Shown: one piece after another, positions 54,905 to 63,900 of the stretch
Position numbering within the stretch: the first letter of the stretch is position 1
How the letters are laid out: the number at the start of each line of letters is the position of its first letter
NCBI GenBank assembly: GCA_041392505.1
Contig: JAWKLX010000038.1
Span: forward strand, 1 to 64,000
DNA from: UBA6168 sp041392505
GTDB taxonomy: Bacteria; Bacteroidota; Bacteroidia; Chitinophagales; Saprospiraceae
Direction of reading: 5' to 3'
Length of the DNA stretch: 64,000 bases
Notes under the pieces: model-generated
Told to the model about the DNA's origin: nothing
Database searches by the model: none
What the model saw: the letters and a program-made list of their open reading frames with translations, nothing else
Translations under genes and position numbers: made by a program

Positions 54905-55010
54905 ATAAATTACAAGGGATAATAGCCCTTAAAAGAGGAGAGGGAAGTGAACCATTGCTACACGACAGATGCTTTAGGTCTATCTACGGAACTGGACTTC
55001 CCTTTCCCTT
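54905..55010 (+). ncRNA. Candidate IS110 bridge RNA (left-end leader)
   Basis: The leader contains a hairpin AAGGG-ATAATAG-CCCTT-type (54914-54930), then a stem AGGGAAGT/ACTTCCCT (54941-54948 and 54996-55003, extended by flanking GAGGAG/CCCTTCT) enclosing a 47-nt loop. Stem-loops with large internal loops in the left end are how IS110 bridge RNAs are built. Loop bases CTACGGAA (54984-54991) are complementary to TTCCGTAG at the right boundary (56253-56260). Confidence 0.45.
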
Positions 55011-55091
55011 CTAGATGAATTGGCTTCATATAGAATTTCAGGCTTTGGGCCTATTAAGGGTGATAAAGTAATTCATCAAAATTTTACTGTC

Positions 55092-56087
55092 ATGATCAAT
55101 TTAGTCTTTGGTGTGGACATCTCCAAATCCACCCTTGATGCATGCTGCGTACGCTTTGGGGAGAACAGGCATTTTCACGATTCCTTTCTCAACAAAAAGC
55201 TTGGCTTCTCCCATTTCACCCAATGGGTGGACAAGTTCAAGGCCCCTACTGACGAGGTGCTCGTCTGCATGGAGCACACTGGGCATTACGCCCACGGGTT
55301 CATCAGGTTTTTACGGGGCAAGGGGCTTGACGTCGCACAGGTAAACCCGTTGAAGATCAAGCGTTCCCTGGGCCTCCGCCGGGAAAAATCGGACAAGGCG
55401 GATTCCCTGGCAATTGCCCGGTACGGGCTAAAGTTCCAAGAGGAGCTGCGTGTCAACCTCCTGACCGACCGGGAGTTTCTGGAACTGCAACTGCTGATGG
55501 CACACCGCAAGCGGGTACAGGAAAAAATGCTCGCTTTTCAAAGGCAGCTAAAGTACCTAAAACATTGCCTGTCAACCGATTGCTCCAAAAAGGTGGAAAA
55601 AGAGCTGCGGCAGTTCAAAAGCTATTTTGCAAAGCACCTCCGCCGGATTGACAAGGACATCGACCAGTTTGTGCTGGAGCAGCCTGCCATCCGTCACAAC
55701 CACGAACTGCTGCTATCCATCCCAGGCATAGGCAGGGTGATCAGCTTGTACACGATCCTTTATACCGGCAACTTTGAACGGATCACCTGTCCAAGAAAAT
55801 TTGCCTGTTATTGCGGGGTGGCCCCTTTTAAGAACGAATCCGGCACCAGCGTGCGCAAAGGCACACGGGTCAGCTTTTATGCCAACCGGAAACTGAAGAG
55901 CTTCCTCAACTTTGGGGCCATGAACGCAGTAAAGGCCGACCCCCAGCTAAGGGCCTATTATCAAAAGAAGACCGCTGAGAAGAACAGCAAGATGCTTGTC
56001 CTGAATGCGGTCAGGAACAAGCTCGTCCACCGGATGTTCGCCGTCGTAAAGCGGGGGACGCCCTATGTGGTGGGGCCTGTTTTCTGA
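55092..56087 (+). CDS. IS110-family DEDD transposase
   Basis: 331 aa from ATG 55092; a TTG 24 codons upstream (55020) is in frame but lies in the leader. The RuvC-like N-terminal domain has D9 (FGVDISKSTLD), E61 (VCMEHTGHYA), D101 and D104 (EKSDKADSLAIARYG). A coiled-coil middle follows (FLELQLLMAHRKRVQEKMLA). The C-terminal Tnp domain has IPGIGRVISLYTILYTGNFE, YCGVAPFKNESGTSVRKGTR with the catalytic Ser region, and FLNFGAMNAVKADPQLRAYY. The length and motifs are intact, so it may be active. Confidence 0.92.
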   Translation: MINLVFGVDISKSTLDACCVRFGENRHFHDSFLNKKLGFSHFTQWVDKFKAPTDEVLVCMEHTGHYAHGFIRFLRGKGLDVAQVNPLKIKRSLGLRREKSDKADSLAIARYGLKFQEELRVNLLTDREFLELQLLMAHRKRVQEKMLAFQRQLKYLKHCLSTDCSKKVEKELRQFKSYFAKHLRRIDKDIDQFVLEQPAIRHNHELLLSIPGIGRVISLYTILYTGNFERITCPRKFACYCGVAPFKNESGTSVRKGTRVSFYANRKLKSFLNFGAMNAVKADPQLRAYYQKKTAEKNSKMLVLNAVRNKLVHRMFAVVKRGTPYVVGPVF

Positions 56088-56116
56088 TATTTTTTTTCGC
56101 CCAAAGACCAAAGCGG

Positions 56117-56160
56117 AGAAAACAAAAATCCTTTCACTTCTGAAAGGAGGATTTTTGTTT
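56117..56160 (+). terminator. Terminator hairpin after IS110 transposase
   Basis: Arms AAACAAAAATCCT and AGGATTTTTGTTT around TTCACTTCTGAAAGG, with T-runs, 30 bp past the transposase stop. Confidence 0.6.
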
Positions 56161-56252
56161 GCGCAGCGGGGAAGGCCGACCTGTGACCTTGCCTCCAAGG
56201 GGCTCTTTTGCCCCTCAAAAAAAATCAAAATTTATTTGGAAAAGCCATAGAA

Positions 56253-56306
56253 TTCCGTAGCCAGCTTTTGCTGGGCATGACCGTTGTATGCGTTGTTAGC
56301 TGCAGG
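56253..56306 (-). other. Right half of attC-like palindrome D
   Basis: On the minus strand: CTGCAGCTAAC, AAC, arm GCATACAACGGTCATGCCC, loop AGCAAAAGCT, GGCTAC, then IS110. The arm is almost identical to that of site A, and the loop to B and C. The box CTGCAGCTAAC matches, with one or two mismatches, the complement of the start box of the 176-aa unit (CTGGCAGCCAAC, 56911-56922). Confidence 0.6.
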
Positions 56307-56362
56307 CTTCATTTTTCTTTTTTAATTTTCAGTTGACCATTTGGGTAATATTTGTTTGATTT

Positions 56363-56893
56363 TCAAACCTGAATTATCCAAGCCTTCTCTAATTTTTTTA
56401 AGCAAGTATCCTTAGTTGGGTTCCCGTCAGGTAAAGAATAAATGAAAATCACGATAATTGGATAACTCTTTTTTCGAAAGGATTTTAGTATTGACTTTAA
56501 TGACCTATCAGTCAGGTCGGATTTAATTATATCTTTTGCGGCTTCATCGGCATAGCTTCCCCAAGTTTTTAAAATACTTGCTAAAAATTGATTTTTGTCT
56601 TTATTAGAAGACTTTCTTCTAAAATAATTATCGGAAAAGTCATCGCACTTATCTTTAAGTTCTTTTAGGCTATTTAAGCACCAATCGAGATTTTCATACT
56701 TATGATGTTCCCACATCACTTGTTTGCGATAAAATAAATCATTCAAAATTGTTTCAACATCTGCTGTGTCATCCAATGCCTCTTTAACTGATTTTATTGG
56801 AAATTGAATTTTAAATGTCTTAAGATTGAGGTATAGTGAAGATGAATTTGAGAGAAAATCAATCAAATCGTAGAAGTCCTTAAGTTCGGTCAT
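56363..56893 (-). CDS. Unknown cassette protein
   Basis: 176 aa from ATG 56893 (15 codons of open frame upstream lie in the leader). All-helical, Lys/Asp-rich: MTELKDFYDLIDFLSNSSSL, then LNDLFYRKQVMWEHHKYENL, DKNQFLASILKTWGSYADEA, and a C-terminal VIFIYSLPDGNPTKDTCLKK. I do not recognise a family. It is the first gene of array 2, in the same position and orientation relative to the leader repeat as the 243-aa gene is in array 1. Confidence 0.65.
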   Translation of the reverse strand: MTELKDFYDLIDFLSNSSSLYLNLKTFKIQFPIKSVKEALDDTADVETILNDLFYRKQVMWEHHKYENLDWCLNSLKELKDKCDDFSDNYFRRKSSNKDKNQFLASILKTWGSYADEAAKDIIKSDLTDRSLKSILKSFRKKSYPIIVIFIYSLPDGNPTKDTCLKKLEKAWIIQV

Positions 56894-56919
56894 TTTTTCA
56901 TTTTTTTTTGCTGGCAGCC

Positions 56920-57205
56920 AACTACAATGTTCACGCAATATTGCGTGAACACCGCTTATCTGTTGTTTCGCATTTAATGTATCAGATGTATAAAGAAAAT
57001 GAAAATCAGATCTATATATATCTATTTTTTCATATCTATTTTAATCAAGCAGATCAACTACGCATGTCTTGTGGCAAACCGCTTTACCGCCTCCCGTTTT
57101 CAATAAGTTTTCCCACGATATTAAAATGAAAAATACAGGTAATAAAATATAAGTGTGTATTCAGGGCTGCAAGAAAATAATAATCCCCCGATAAAACAAG
57201 CCCGT
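56920..57205. repeat. Array leader repeat, copy 2
   Basis: Starts at the AAC box of the 176-aa unit. It contains the same 24-bp perfect palindrome (56928-56951) as copy 1 and continues to the decayed last 40 bp of the small frame at 49071. It lacks the 127-bp insert of copy 1. Similarity stops at about 57205 before the radical SAM gene. Confidence 0.75.
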
Positions 57206-57253
57206 GACGAAAAAAGATAAATGCCAATAAACCTTTCGAGAGCCTCGCCGCCC

Positions 57254-58111
57254 CTACTTCTTAAACCGATTAATATAAGTACAGTGCTGGCAAAAATCCT
57301 CCACGAGCACGCCGTTCAGGAAGCCCGTCCGCATGGCGGTGAAGCGGTCGCTTTGGAGGATCGAGGTGAGGGGCTGTCCTTTCACATTTCCCAAAAGGAT
57401 CGCCGCATCTTTATCGAGGCAGCACGGGACGACCGAGCCGTCGGCGTGGATGCCGATGTGGTGGACGGCGCCGTTGCAGCGGCCCTGCGTGCCTTGGTGC
57501 GGGAGGTTGAACGATGGCCATTCGAAACGGGAATCGAAATGCAGGTACAAGCGGTGCCAGATGTTTTTTGATTTTACCATACCCACCTCGATGTTCCGGT
57601 TGATCGTTATGTCGAAATGCGCCTCTATCCGCTGAAAAATATCCTCATTGTCTACATCCTCTGCACCGTGGTTCCAGAGCCGGAAATTGACGTAGAGGGA
57701 CGGTTTGAAATGGTGGGCCATGGTCACAAATTCAAAAATGGGGGCGAGGTACGGGCCGATGTCCCGGTGGGGAAAATTGTCCTTGAACGCCTGCAACGAA
57801 AAATTGACCTGCCGCACGGCAGGTGAATTCACGATGTCCGTCGCGTATCGCTTGATGAGGATGCCGTTGGTCGTCAGGTCGATCTGGGCTTGGTATTTTT
57901 CGCAGATCGCCAGTATTTGCAGGAATTTCGGATGCGCCAGTGGTTCGCCCATCAGGTGCAGGCAGACGATCTCCGTCAGCGGTGCCACTTGCTGCAGGAT
58001 GGCCTCAAACTCGGACAAGTCCATCAGTTTTTTGTCCTTTTCCACGACTGGGCAAAAAGAGCACTGCACATTGCAGATATTGGAAATCTCTAAGTATATC
58101 CTCTTGAACAT
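57254..58111 (-). CDS. Radical SAM/SPASM-type protein
   Basis: 285 aa from ATG 58111 (13 codons of open frame upstream are not family-like). MFKRIYLEISNICNVQCSFC carries the CxxxCxxC cluster for the SAM-binding 4Fe-4S. VCLHLMGEPLAHPKFLQILA is the GEPL strand, and DLTTNGILI the next. The C-terminal SPASM part has CNGAVHHIGIHADGSVVPCC and a final FCQHCTYINRF, giving auxiliary-cluster Cys. Such proteins modify peptides or are partial relatives of MoaA/PqqE types. No peptide substrate gene is evident nearby. Confidence 0.88.
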   Translation of the reverse strand: MFKRIYLEISNICNVQCSFCPVVEKDKKLMDLSEFEAILQQVAPLTEIVCLHLMGEPLAHPKFLQILAICEKYQAQIDLTTNGILIKRYATDIVNSPAVRQVNFSLQAFKDNFPHRDIGPYLAPIFEFVTMAHHFKPSLYVNFRLWNHGAEDVDNEDIFQRIEAHFDITINRNIEVGMVKSKNIWHRLYLHFDSRFEWPSFNLPHQGTQGRCNGAVHHIGIHADGSVVPCCLDKDAAILLGNVKGQPLTSILQSDRFTAMRTGFLNGVLVEDFCQHCTYINRFKK

Positions 58112-58208
58112 GGTGGCGATGCTTTTGGGCATTGATGGAAAAGGCTGCAATATTAGGTGGTTGGGGGTTAAAAAGGAAAAGGGAGGGATGAGGCACTAGG
58201 AAAGGGAT

Positions 58209-58345
58209 AAAATGCGGAGCAGGATGACCACCGCTTTTGGCAATGTCCCAACGTTTCTCCAAGGGTTTCGCGGGCAGCGTCGTCCATCAGGACGACGCTG
58301 CCCCTTTGAAACCCTTGGAGGGCCGAGCAGAGAGATGGCAAATGC
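58209..58345 (+). repeat. Dispersed hairpin repeat, copy 5
   Basis: Begins AAAATGCGGAGCAGGATGAC, has TTTTGGCAATGTCCC, AAGGGTTTCG, main stem GGGCAGCGTCGTCC-ATCA-GGACGACGCTGCCC, then AAACCCTTGGAGGGCCGAGCAG. It is in the same orientation as copy 1 and opposite to copies 2-4. It lies between the radical SAM and beta-helix genes. Confidence 0.8.
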
Positions 58346-58395
58346 TTGAGTGACTATTCGGCCCGCACGATATGTCGCTAAATAGAAGTGCCTTT

Positions 58396-60033
58396 TTATT
58401 GCTTAATTATTTTCTGAGCGCCCTGAAATTCACCTTCATTAAAAATGTAAATAAAATAAATGCCGGTGGAAAGGTCAGCCGTATTGAGATTAAATGGAGT
58501 GGAGGTGTTCCAAAAATGGTGGATCATATTTCCCGTTTCATTAAATAAAAAAATCGCCGCATCAGATAATTCTCCATTGATAATTATTCTATCAGAAAAG
58601 GGGTTGGGGAATATTTCGATGTTATTTATTTCCGAATTAAAATCAACAGCAGTCGGAGGCTGAAATTCAAAAGCACCAATGTCGGAATGCGCACCCTGTG
58701 GACGAACTACCCCGTCAAAATCAACAGCTGGTGCCACCGTGTCGTCGGCGGCATCAATGAGAGTGCTGGTTGGCAATAAATGAAAATCATAATTTATATA
58801 GTCCACAAAATTATCCGCATAACCTGCATAATTATTTAGTACTTTATTGTTGCCCGTTGCTCCGTCTACATCAAAAGAATTAGCGACATTATTTTTTACT
58901 TCACACCCTGAACTGGGTGTTCCGTTTTTATGATCGTCTATTTTTATCCATGAACCGCCCGGCGTAATATTGGGGGTGGGGTCGAGCACGGTGTTGTTGT
59001 ATATTTTGCAATTATTGGCACCTAAAAAAGTGATGCCGTGCCAATGATTGACGGCGACGATATTATTTTCAATAATCCAATTATTAAAAAAGCCGTCAAA
59101 AAATCCCATGCCTTGCAATGGCCCGAGCAGCGGCTGATTCGGGTCTTCGTAATTGAGAATAATATTTCCCCTGACAATATTATTGTCCACGATATATCCA
59201 TTGGTGGTAAATGATTGGATGCCATCATCGTGATTATCGTCTACGTCGTAACAATTTTTAATGAGGTTTTTTTCCATTAAAATATGGGACCCTAAAATGC
59301 GCATGCCATCGCCAGAAAAATTTTGAACAATATTTCCCATGGTGTAGATATAATCCCCGACCATTTGTACACCAAAACTGATGTTGCTTATTTTATTATT
59401 AAAAATATTGACGGAGTCGCCTTTGATATAAATTCCCTGACTTGCCTTGTTCGTCCAATCACTGGCCACAGTCCAAGGTGCGGCGGTGCTGTATATTTCA
59501 CAATTAATTACATCGATATTTGAAGTCGGGCCTTGCCAATTATGTGATTCTAAATAAATTAATCTGCCGCTGATATAAACACCGTACGGCTCGGAACTGA
59601 CAGCTATATTTTCAAACCGCCAATTTTTACAGGCTTGTAAATGAATATTTTTAATAATAGGCAATTGCCCGTCTACGGCCGTGATGGTAATAAAATCGGA
59701 ATTAATATAATTCTGTAAAAATAATTGTCCGTGCAATCCGCTCAGCAAAGCCAAGGTGTCGCCAGCTTTTATTGGGGCGCCGATATTTTTTGCAATTAAT
59801 TGCGAATTGGTTGGATTGTATGGCGTCGTATATTTAAAACTCTCGATGAGGTTTTGATTGACGACTTCTTCCAAGGTGCGCCAAGGGTTGGCGTAAGAGC
59901 CATCGCCATTATTGCTGCCGTTTGTTGGATCAATGTAAAAAGTGGTTGATAGAATTCCATTGACAGCCAATATTTGAAGAAGAATAAATAGGACTGTTTT
60001 TTCTTTTATTGCAGATGTGAGCTGTTTTTTCAT
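58396..60033 (-). CDS. Secreted right-handed beta-helix protein with T9SS type A sorting domain
   Basis: 545 aa from ATG 60033, where MKKQLTSAIKEKTVLFILLQ starts a signal peptide (open frame extends 19 codons upstream). YIDPTNGSNNGDGSYANPWR with TLEEVV is the typical beginning of bacterial parallel beta-helix proteins. The repeats are Asn-rich: NIDVINCEIYS, VNIFNNKISNISFGVQMVGD, YIVDNNIVRGNIILNY, WIIENNIVAVNHWHGITFLG, NCKIYNNTVLDP. The C-terminal sorting domain is NNIEIFPNPFSDRIIING, LFNETGNMIHHFW, LSTGIYFIYIFN. Such proteins often bind or cleave polysaccharides; catalytic residues cannot be assigned. Confidence 0.85.
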   Translation of the reverse strand: MKKQLTSAIKEKTVLFILLQILAVNGILSTTFYIDPTNGSNNGDGSYANPWRTLEEVVNQNLIESFKYTTPYNPTNSQLIAKNIGAPIKAGDTLALLSGLHGQLFLQNYINSDFITITAVDGQLPIIKNIHLQACKNWRFENIAVSSEPYGVYISGRLIYLESHNWQGPTSNIDVINCEIYSTAAPWTVASDWTNKASQGIYIKGDSVNIFNNKISNISFGVQMVGDYIYTMGNIVQNFSGDGMRILGSHILMEKNLIKNCYDVDDNHDDGIQSFTTNGYIVDNNIVRGNIILNYEDPNQPLLGPLQGMGFFDGFFNNWIIENNIVAVNHWHGITFLGANNCKIYNNTVLDPTPNITPGGSWIKIDDHKNGTPSSGCEVKNNVANSFDVDGATGNNKVLNNYAGYADNFVDYINYDFHLLPTSTLIDAADDTVAPAVDFDGVVRPQGAHSDIGAFEFQPPTAVDFNSEINNIEIFPNPFSDRIIINGELSDAAIFLFNETGNMIHHFWNTSTPFNLNTADLSTGIYFIYIFNEGEFQGAQKIIKQ

Positions 60034-60151
60034 TTTACTAATGGTGGAGGTGTGCGGATGTATTTTTAACAAAATGACGTTGGATAACAATCATTGACCA
60101 TGTGTTTAGGCTGAATATTATAATGTTAGCAAAATTAGATTTTTTAGGAAA

Positions 60152-60190
60152 TAAAAAAAAACTCAGTATGATTTTAACCATGCTGAGTTG
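60152..60190 (-). terminator. Rho-independent terminator of the disrupted secreted gene
   Basis: On the minus strand ACTCAGCATG...CATACTGAGT (one G-U pair) is followed by nine Ts. It lies about 25 bp past the stop at 60216. Confidence 0.8.
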
Positions 60191-60215
60191 TTTTATTCCG
60201 GTTGTGTTTAAAATA

Positions 60216-60801
60216 TCATCTAATTTTAATTGGTGTCTCTGTCCCAACCAATGCTTGTAATTGAACTCCTTTTGGAATGGTGGCATGACCTCCTTTCACT
60301 AATAAAGCGGCTAACGGGGCAAATGCTTCGACACCTTGACCAATATTATATTCACCGTTATCGTAAAAAACTTGTGATGTCGATCCCGCAGCCACACCCG
60401 TATAATGAGCTTTTTCTTCCTTGTTTTCTCCATTAATTGTAAATGGGGTCGCTGCCAAAGGTACTTGGCTGCCACTGGCCAATTTCAAATATTGAGGGGT
60501 TATTTCCAATTGGCCTGGTTCTCCGGCCATTTTTGGTTTTTTAATTTTAGTAATTTTAAAATAGGCGGGTGTGCCGGAAGGAATAATAATATTTTCTTTG
60601 GTAGCTAATGGCACTTCTACATATAAGCAGATTTGTTGACCTGTTTTTAGGTTTTTGGCGCTGATCATATTATGACTGGTGATGAACAGCGGAGTCCCTT
60701 TTTCCAGAAACACCTAAGAAGTTTCGCTGTTATTTTGGCAAATAAAAGGAAGTGTTCAGTAAGTAAAATAAAGCTGCTAAAAATGCGATCCAATTTTTCA
60801 T
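60216..60801 (-). pseudogene. Small secreted protein, 5' end broken (frameshift and in-frame stop)
   Basis: The 165-codon frame from 60713 begins abruptly with VFLEKGTPLFITSHNMISAK and has no signal peptide. Upstream, ATG 60801 starts MKNWIAFLAALFYLLNTSFY, a clear signal peptide in another frame. The in-frame sequence between reads QNNSETS, then TAG, then VFLEKG. So the native gene is probably 60801-60216 with one indel and one stop, either decay or sequence error. The mature part (KTGQQICLYVEVPLATKENI, IPSGTPAYFKITKIKKPKMA, plus KGGHATIPKGVQLQALV) resembles small Bacteroidota secreted proteins of unknown role. Confidence 0.65.
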
Positions 60802-60972
60802 AACTGCAAAATTTTTAAATGTTTTAAATAGATAATTTGCCAGTACAGTGATTGATTAGGAAAAGTACTGGGTTGGTTATTGTTTTTTTCTAAAAAAAAA
60901 ATAAATGCATGTTAGAATTGTGGGGCTATCCCCACCAAACCAATTGGCCAAAAATCCCAAATGCTTGTTAGT

Positions 60973-63900
60973 TTAATGGGGGACATATCGCCAACGGACA
61001 CAAGGCGGCCCAGAAAAAGGGTCTGGTTGGTTAGTATTTTTTAGGTAATCAAGTTTGGCAAAGCGCAAAGCTGCATCCTTACTTTTTCCATCTTTGAGGT
61101 GTTTATAAAAATACTGCATGATTTCACCAGTGCTTTTATCGTTGACACTCCACAAGGTGTTGACGATGCTCTTGGCACCTGCGTAAGCAAAGCCACGTGC
61201 GAGGCTCAAAATGCCTTCACCACGTTGTAGCTCACCAATGCCCGTTTCACAGGCTGAGAGTACCACCATTTCGGCATTCAGGTGCATATTATATAAATCC
61301 CGTATGTACAATTTCCCGTTGTCCAATGAATCGGTTGATTTGGCAAAAGCAAGAAAAGAATAGTCGCCCACCCGGTCGTCTGCTTTGCCATGGGTGGAAA
61401 GGTGGAGGATTTTATATTGTCCGGCACGTTCTAAAAAGGCAGCTACAGTAGCCTGCTTGCCAGTGATGGAGTCACCCCCTTTGACCAATGACGAAATGGC
61501 CCTTACTTCGGGGATATTATATTTTAATTCACCCAAGGATTGCCGAATATCAATGACACTTCGGCTGGCAATAGGTTCTCCTTCAAAGGAAGGCGCCACC
61601 GCAAAAAAAACTTTTGGAGCTTCATGTATTTTATCCTTCATTTCTTGCCAAAGTGTTGCTGAATAAGCATAACTAATTTGGTGGTTTTTTATCAAGTATT
61701 GATAAGATTTGAAGTTTTCGGGAGCAAGAGGTTTTTCTTTTAGTAATATATCGAAAGGCAAATACCCTAATACGCCATCCGGTACAATAATCAATTCTTC
61801 GGGTAAAATAATTTTAATGGGGGCGATCAGTTTTTGATATAACAAATAGGCTGCCTCTGCATATTTTTTATTGCCTTCGTTATAGGAGTCCAGAGGCTGG
61901 TTGGGGGAGATCCAATAGTTATAAATTCCTTCCCGCATTTTTGAAACCCATCCTTCCAACGGGAAATCTTTTTTTACTTCTTGAACCTGATAGTCAGTTG
62001 GGGTTATGGTAAAAATGAAAATGCTACTATCGCCAGTAAAATATTCAATAAGTGCCTGGCTGGAGGTTAAGTCAGATTGGATGTCTTGAACCTTAGTGAC
62101 GGTGAAGTCGTATTTGAGGCGGTGGTAATCTGGGTAACCAGATTTAAATTTTTCAACCAATTTTTCTAACTCTCTTTTGAGGTCAAATATTTTGTTCTTA
62201 TAAATAGAAATGAGGCTGTCATGGGGAGATACCGATTCATATTGCTCATTGAATTTTTTCTTTTCATAATATGCTATATCTATGTTTAATTGATATTCTT
62301 TGTTTAAAAGAGAATCTGGGATGCCGGCAAATTTTTCTGCATAAGTGCGACTAAGATTTTCGGAAAGGGTGTTAGCCTTAAATTTTTCTGAAAAATATAA
62401 AAGTTCAGGAGTAATGTCTTTTACATAGGCTTTGTCCATCAAGACCTGCATTGATTTTTCGATGATCGACAGGTATTCAAGTTGATGGTATAATGGTTCT
62501 GTTTCCTGTTTGCTGTTATTTGTAAAGGAAATGTTCTCAAGATAGTTCTCAACTGCTCGAGAAAGTGAATCTAAGTTTTTTATTGTATTTTTCTGAGCTT
62601 CGGCGGCGTGCCGAAAATAATCTACAGCCGTGATAAGATAGTCTCTTTTGAGTTGACTCCAGCCATGGTTTTCATTTGCAGAAATTATTTCATTTGCTTT
62701 TTCTAAATAAATTCTTGATGTTTTTAAATCATAATCCTTGTAGGATGCCCTGCACAATTCTAAAAAAACAATACCCAAGTAAGGATGGTTGTTGCCCAGC
62801 GAAGCTTGGATTATTTTTACGTTTTTTGAATAATAGTTGAATGCTTCAGAAAACTCTCCCTTTATTTCATGAATATTGCCGTATACAGAGTTTGTAAATA
62901 CTAAATTAAGTTGATTTTCATTTGATACTTTCAAGCCTATAGAATAAGCAGAGTCGTTGTAAATAATTGCTTGGTCTAATTCCCTTTTTTTGACCATCAC
63001 TCTAGCCAAGTTGCTGTATAGCTCAACTGTATTTGGGTGGATAATTTCCTAAGGCGCTTTTTTTTGAATCTCTAAAGATCTTGTCGTATAAACAATTGAA
63101 GAATCAAGTTCTCCCATGGCTTCGTAACACATTCCCATGTTTTGATAATAGCCTATCATTTCGGGGTTGTTTTCGTTGTAATTAACAATTCTTATGGAAT
63201 AGGCTTTCTCAGCGTACTCGATTGCCTTTCGATAATCACCTTTTAAATAATATGCATTACCCAAATTGTTGTAATTTGAAGCAATAATGGGATGATTTGA
63301 TGGCAATAATTTATTCCTTATTTCCAAAGCTCTATTATTATTTTCTATTACTTTTTCGACCATTCCGAGCTCGTAATAAATATTTGCCATGTTAGTATAG
63401 GAATATGCTGCAAATTTTAAATTTTTATTCTTCAGGAAAATACTAAGTGCTTTTTTATGGTTTTCCATGGCCAGCAAAAAATCCCCTTTTGCCTCATGAA
63501 GAATAGCTATGCTGTTATATGATTTGCCAATATCATTATGTTCTGAATCTAACAGATGCATTCTAATTTTCAATGCTTTTTCAGCAAATTTTTTACTTTC
63601 AACATAATTCCCTACATAAAAGTAACATAAGCCAATATTATGAAGACAATCAGCTGATAATAAAGAATTAGAAATTTTCAAAGTACCTATTAACTCAGTT
63701 AGTTCATTCCAAATGCTAAGCGCTTGATTTATGTTTCCAGACCTAAAATAGGTTTCTCCATACAACAAAAGCAGTTTGGCAGTTAAACTATCCCTATTTT
63801 GTTTTCCATAGTTAGCAATCACCCATTCTAATTTGACCTGTGCGTCTTTATATTTTACAGAGTCGATTAATTCTTGAGATTCTTGCAAATACTGTTTAGT

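Larger units (their letters stand above)
54891..56252 (+). mobile_element. IS110-family insertion sequence inside attC-like site D
   Basis: About 1.36 kb. A DEDD transposase gene is preceded by about 200 bp of structured non-coding leader and followed by a terminator hairpin. No terminal inverted repeats are obvious, as expected for IS110. Ends are placed where palindrome sequence stops and resumes, so they are approximate (several bp). The base composition is GC-richer than the surrounding cassettes. Confidence 0.75.

Noticed and set aside
46457..56951. CRISPR array
   Set aside because: The palindromes are hundreds of bases apart with genes between them, not regular 25-40 bp spacers.
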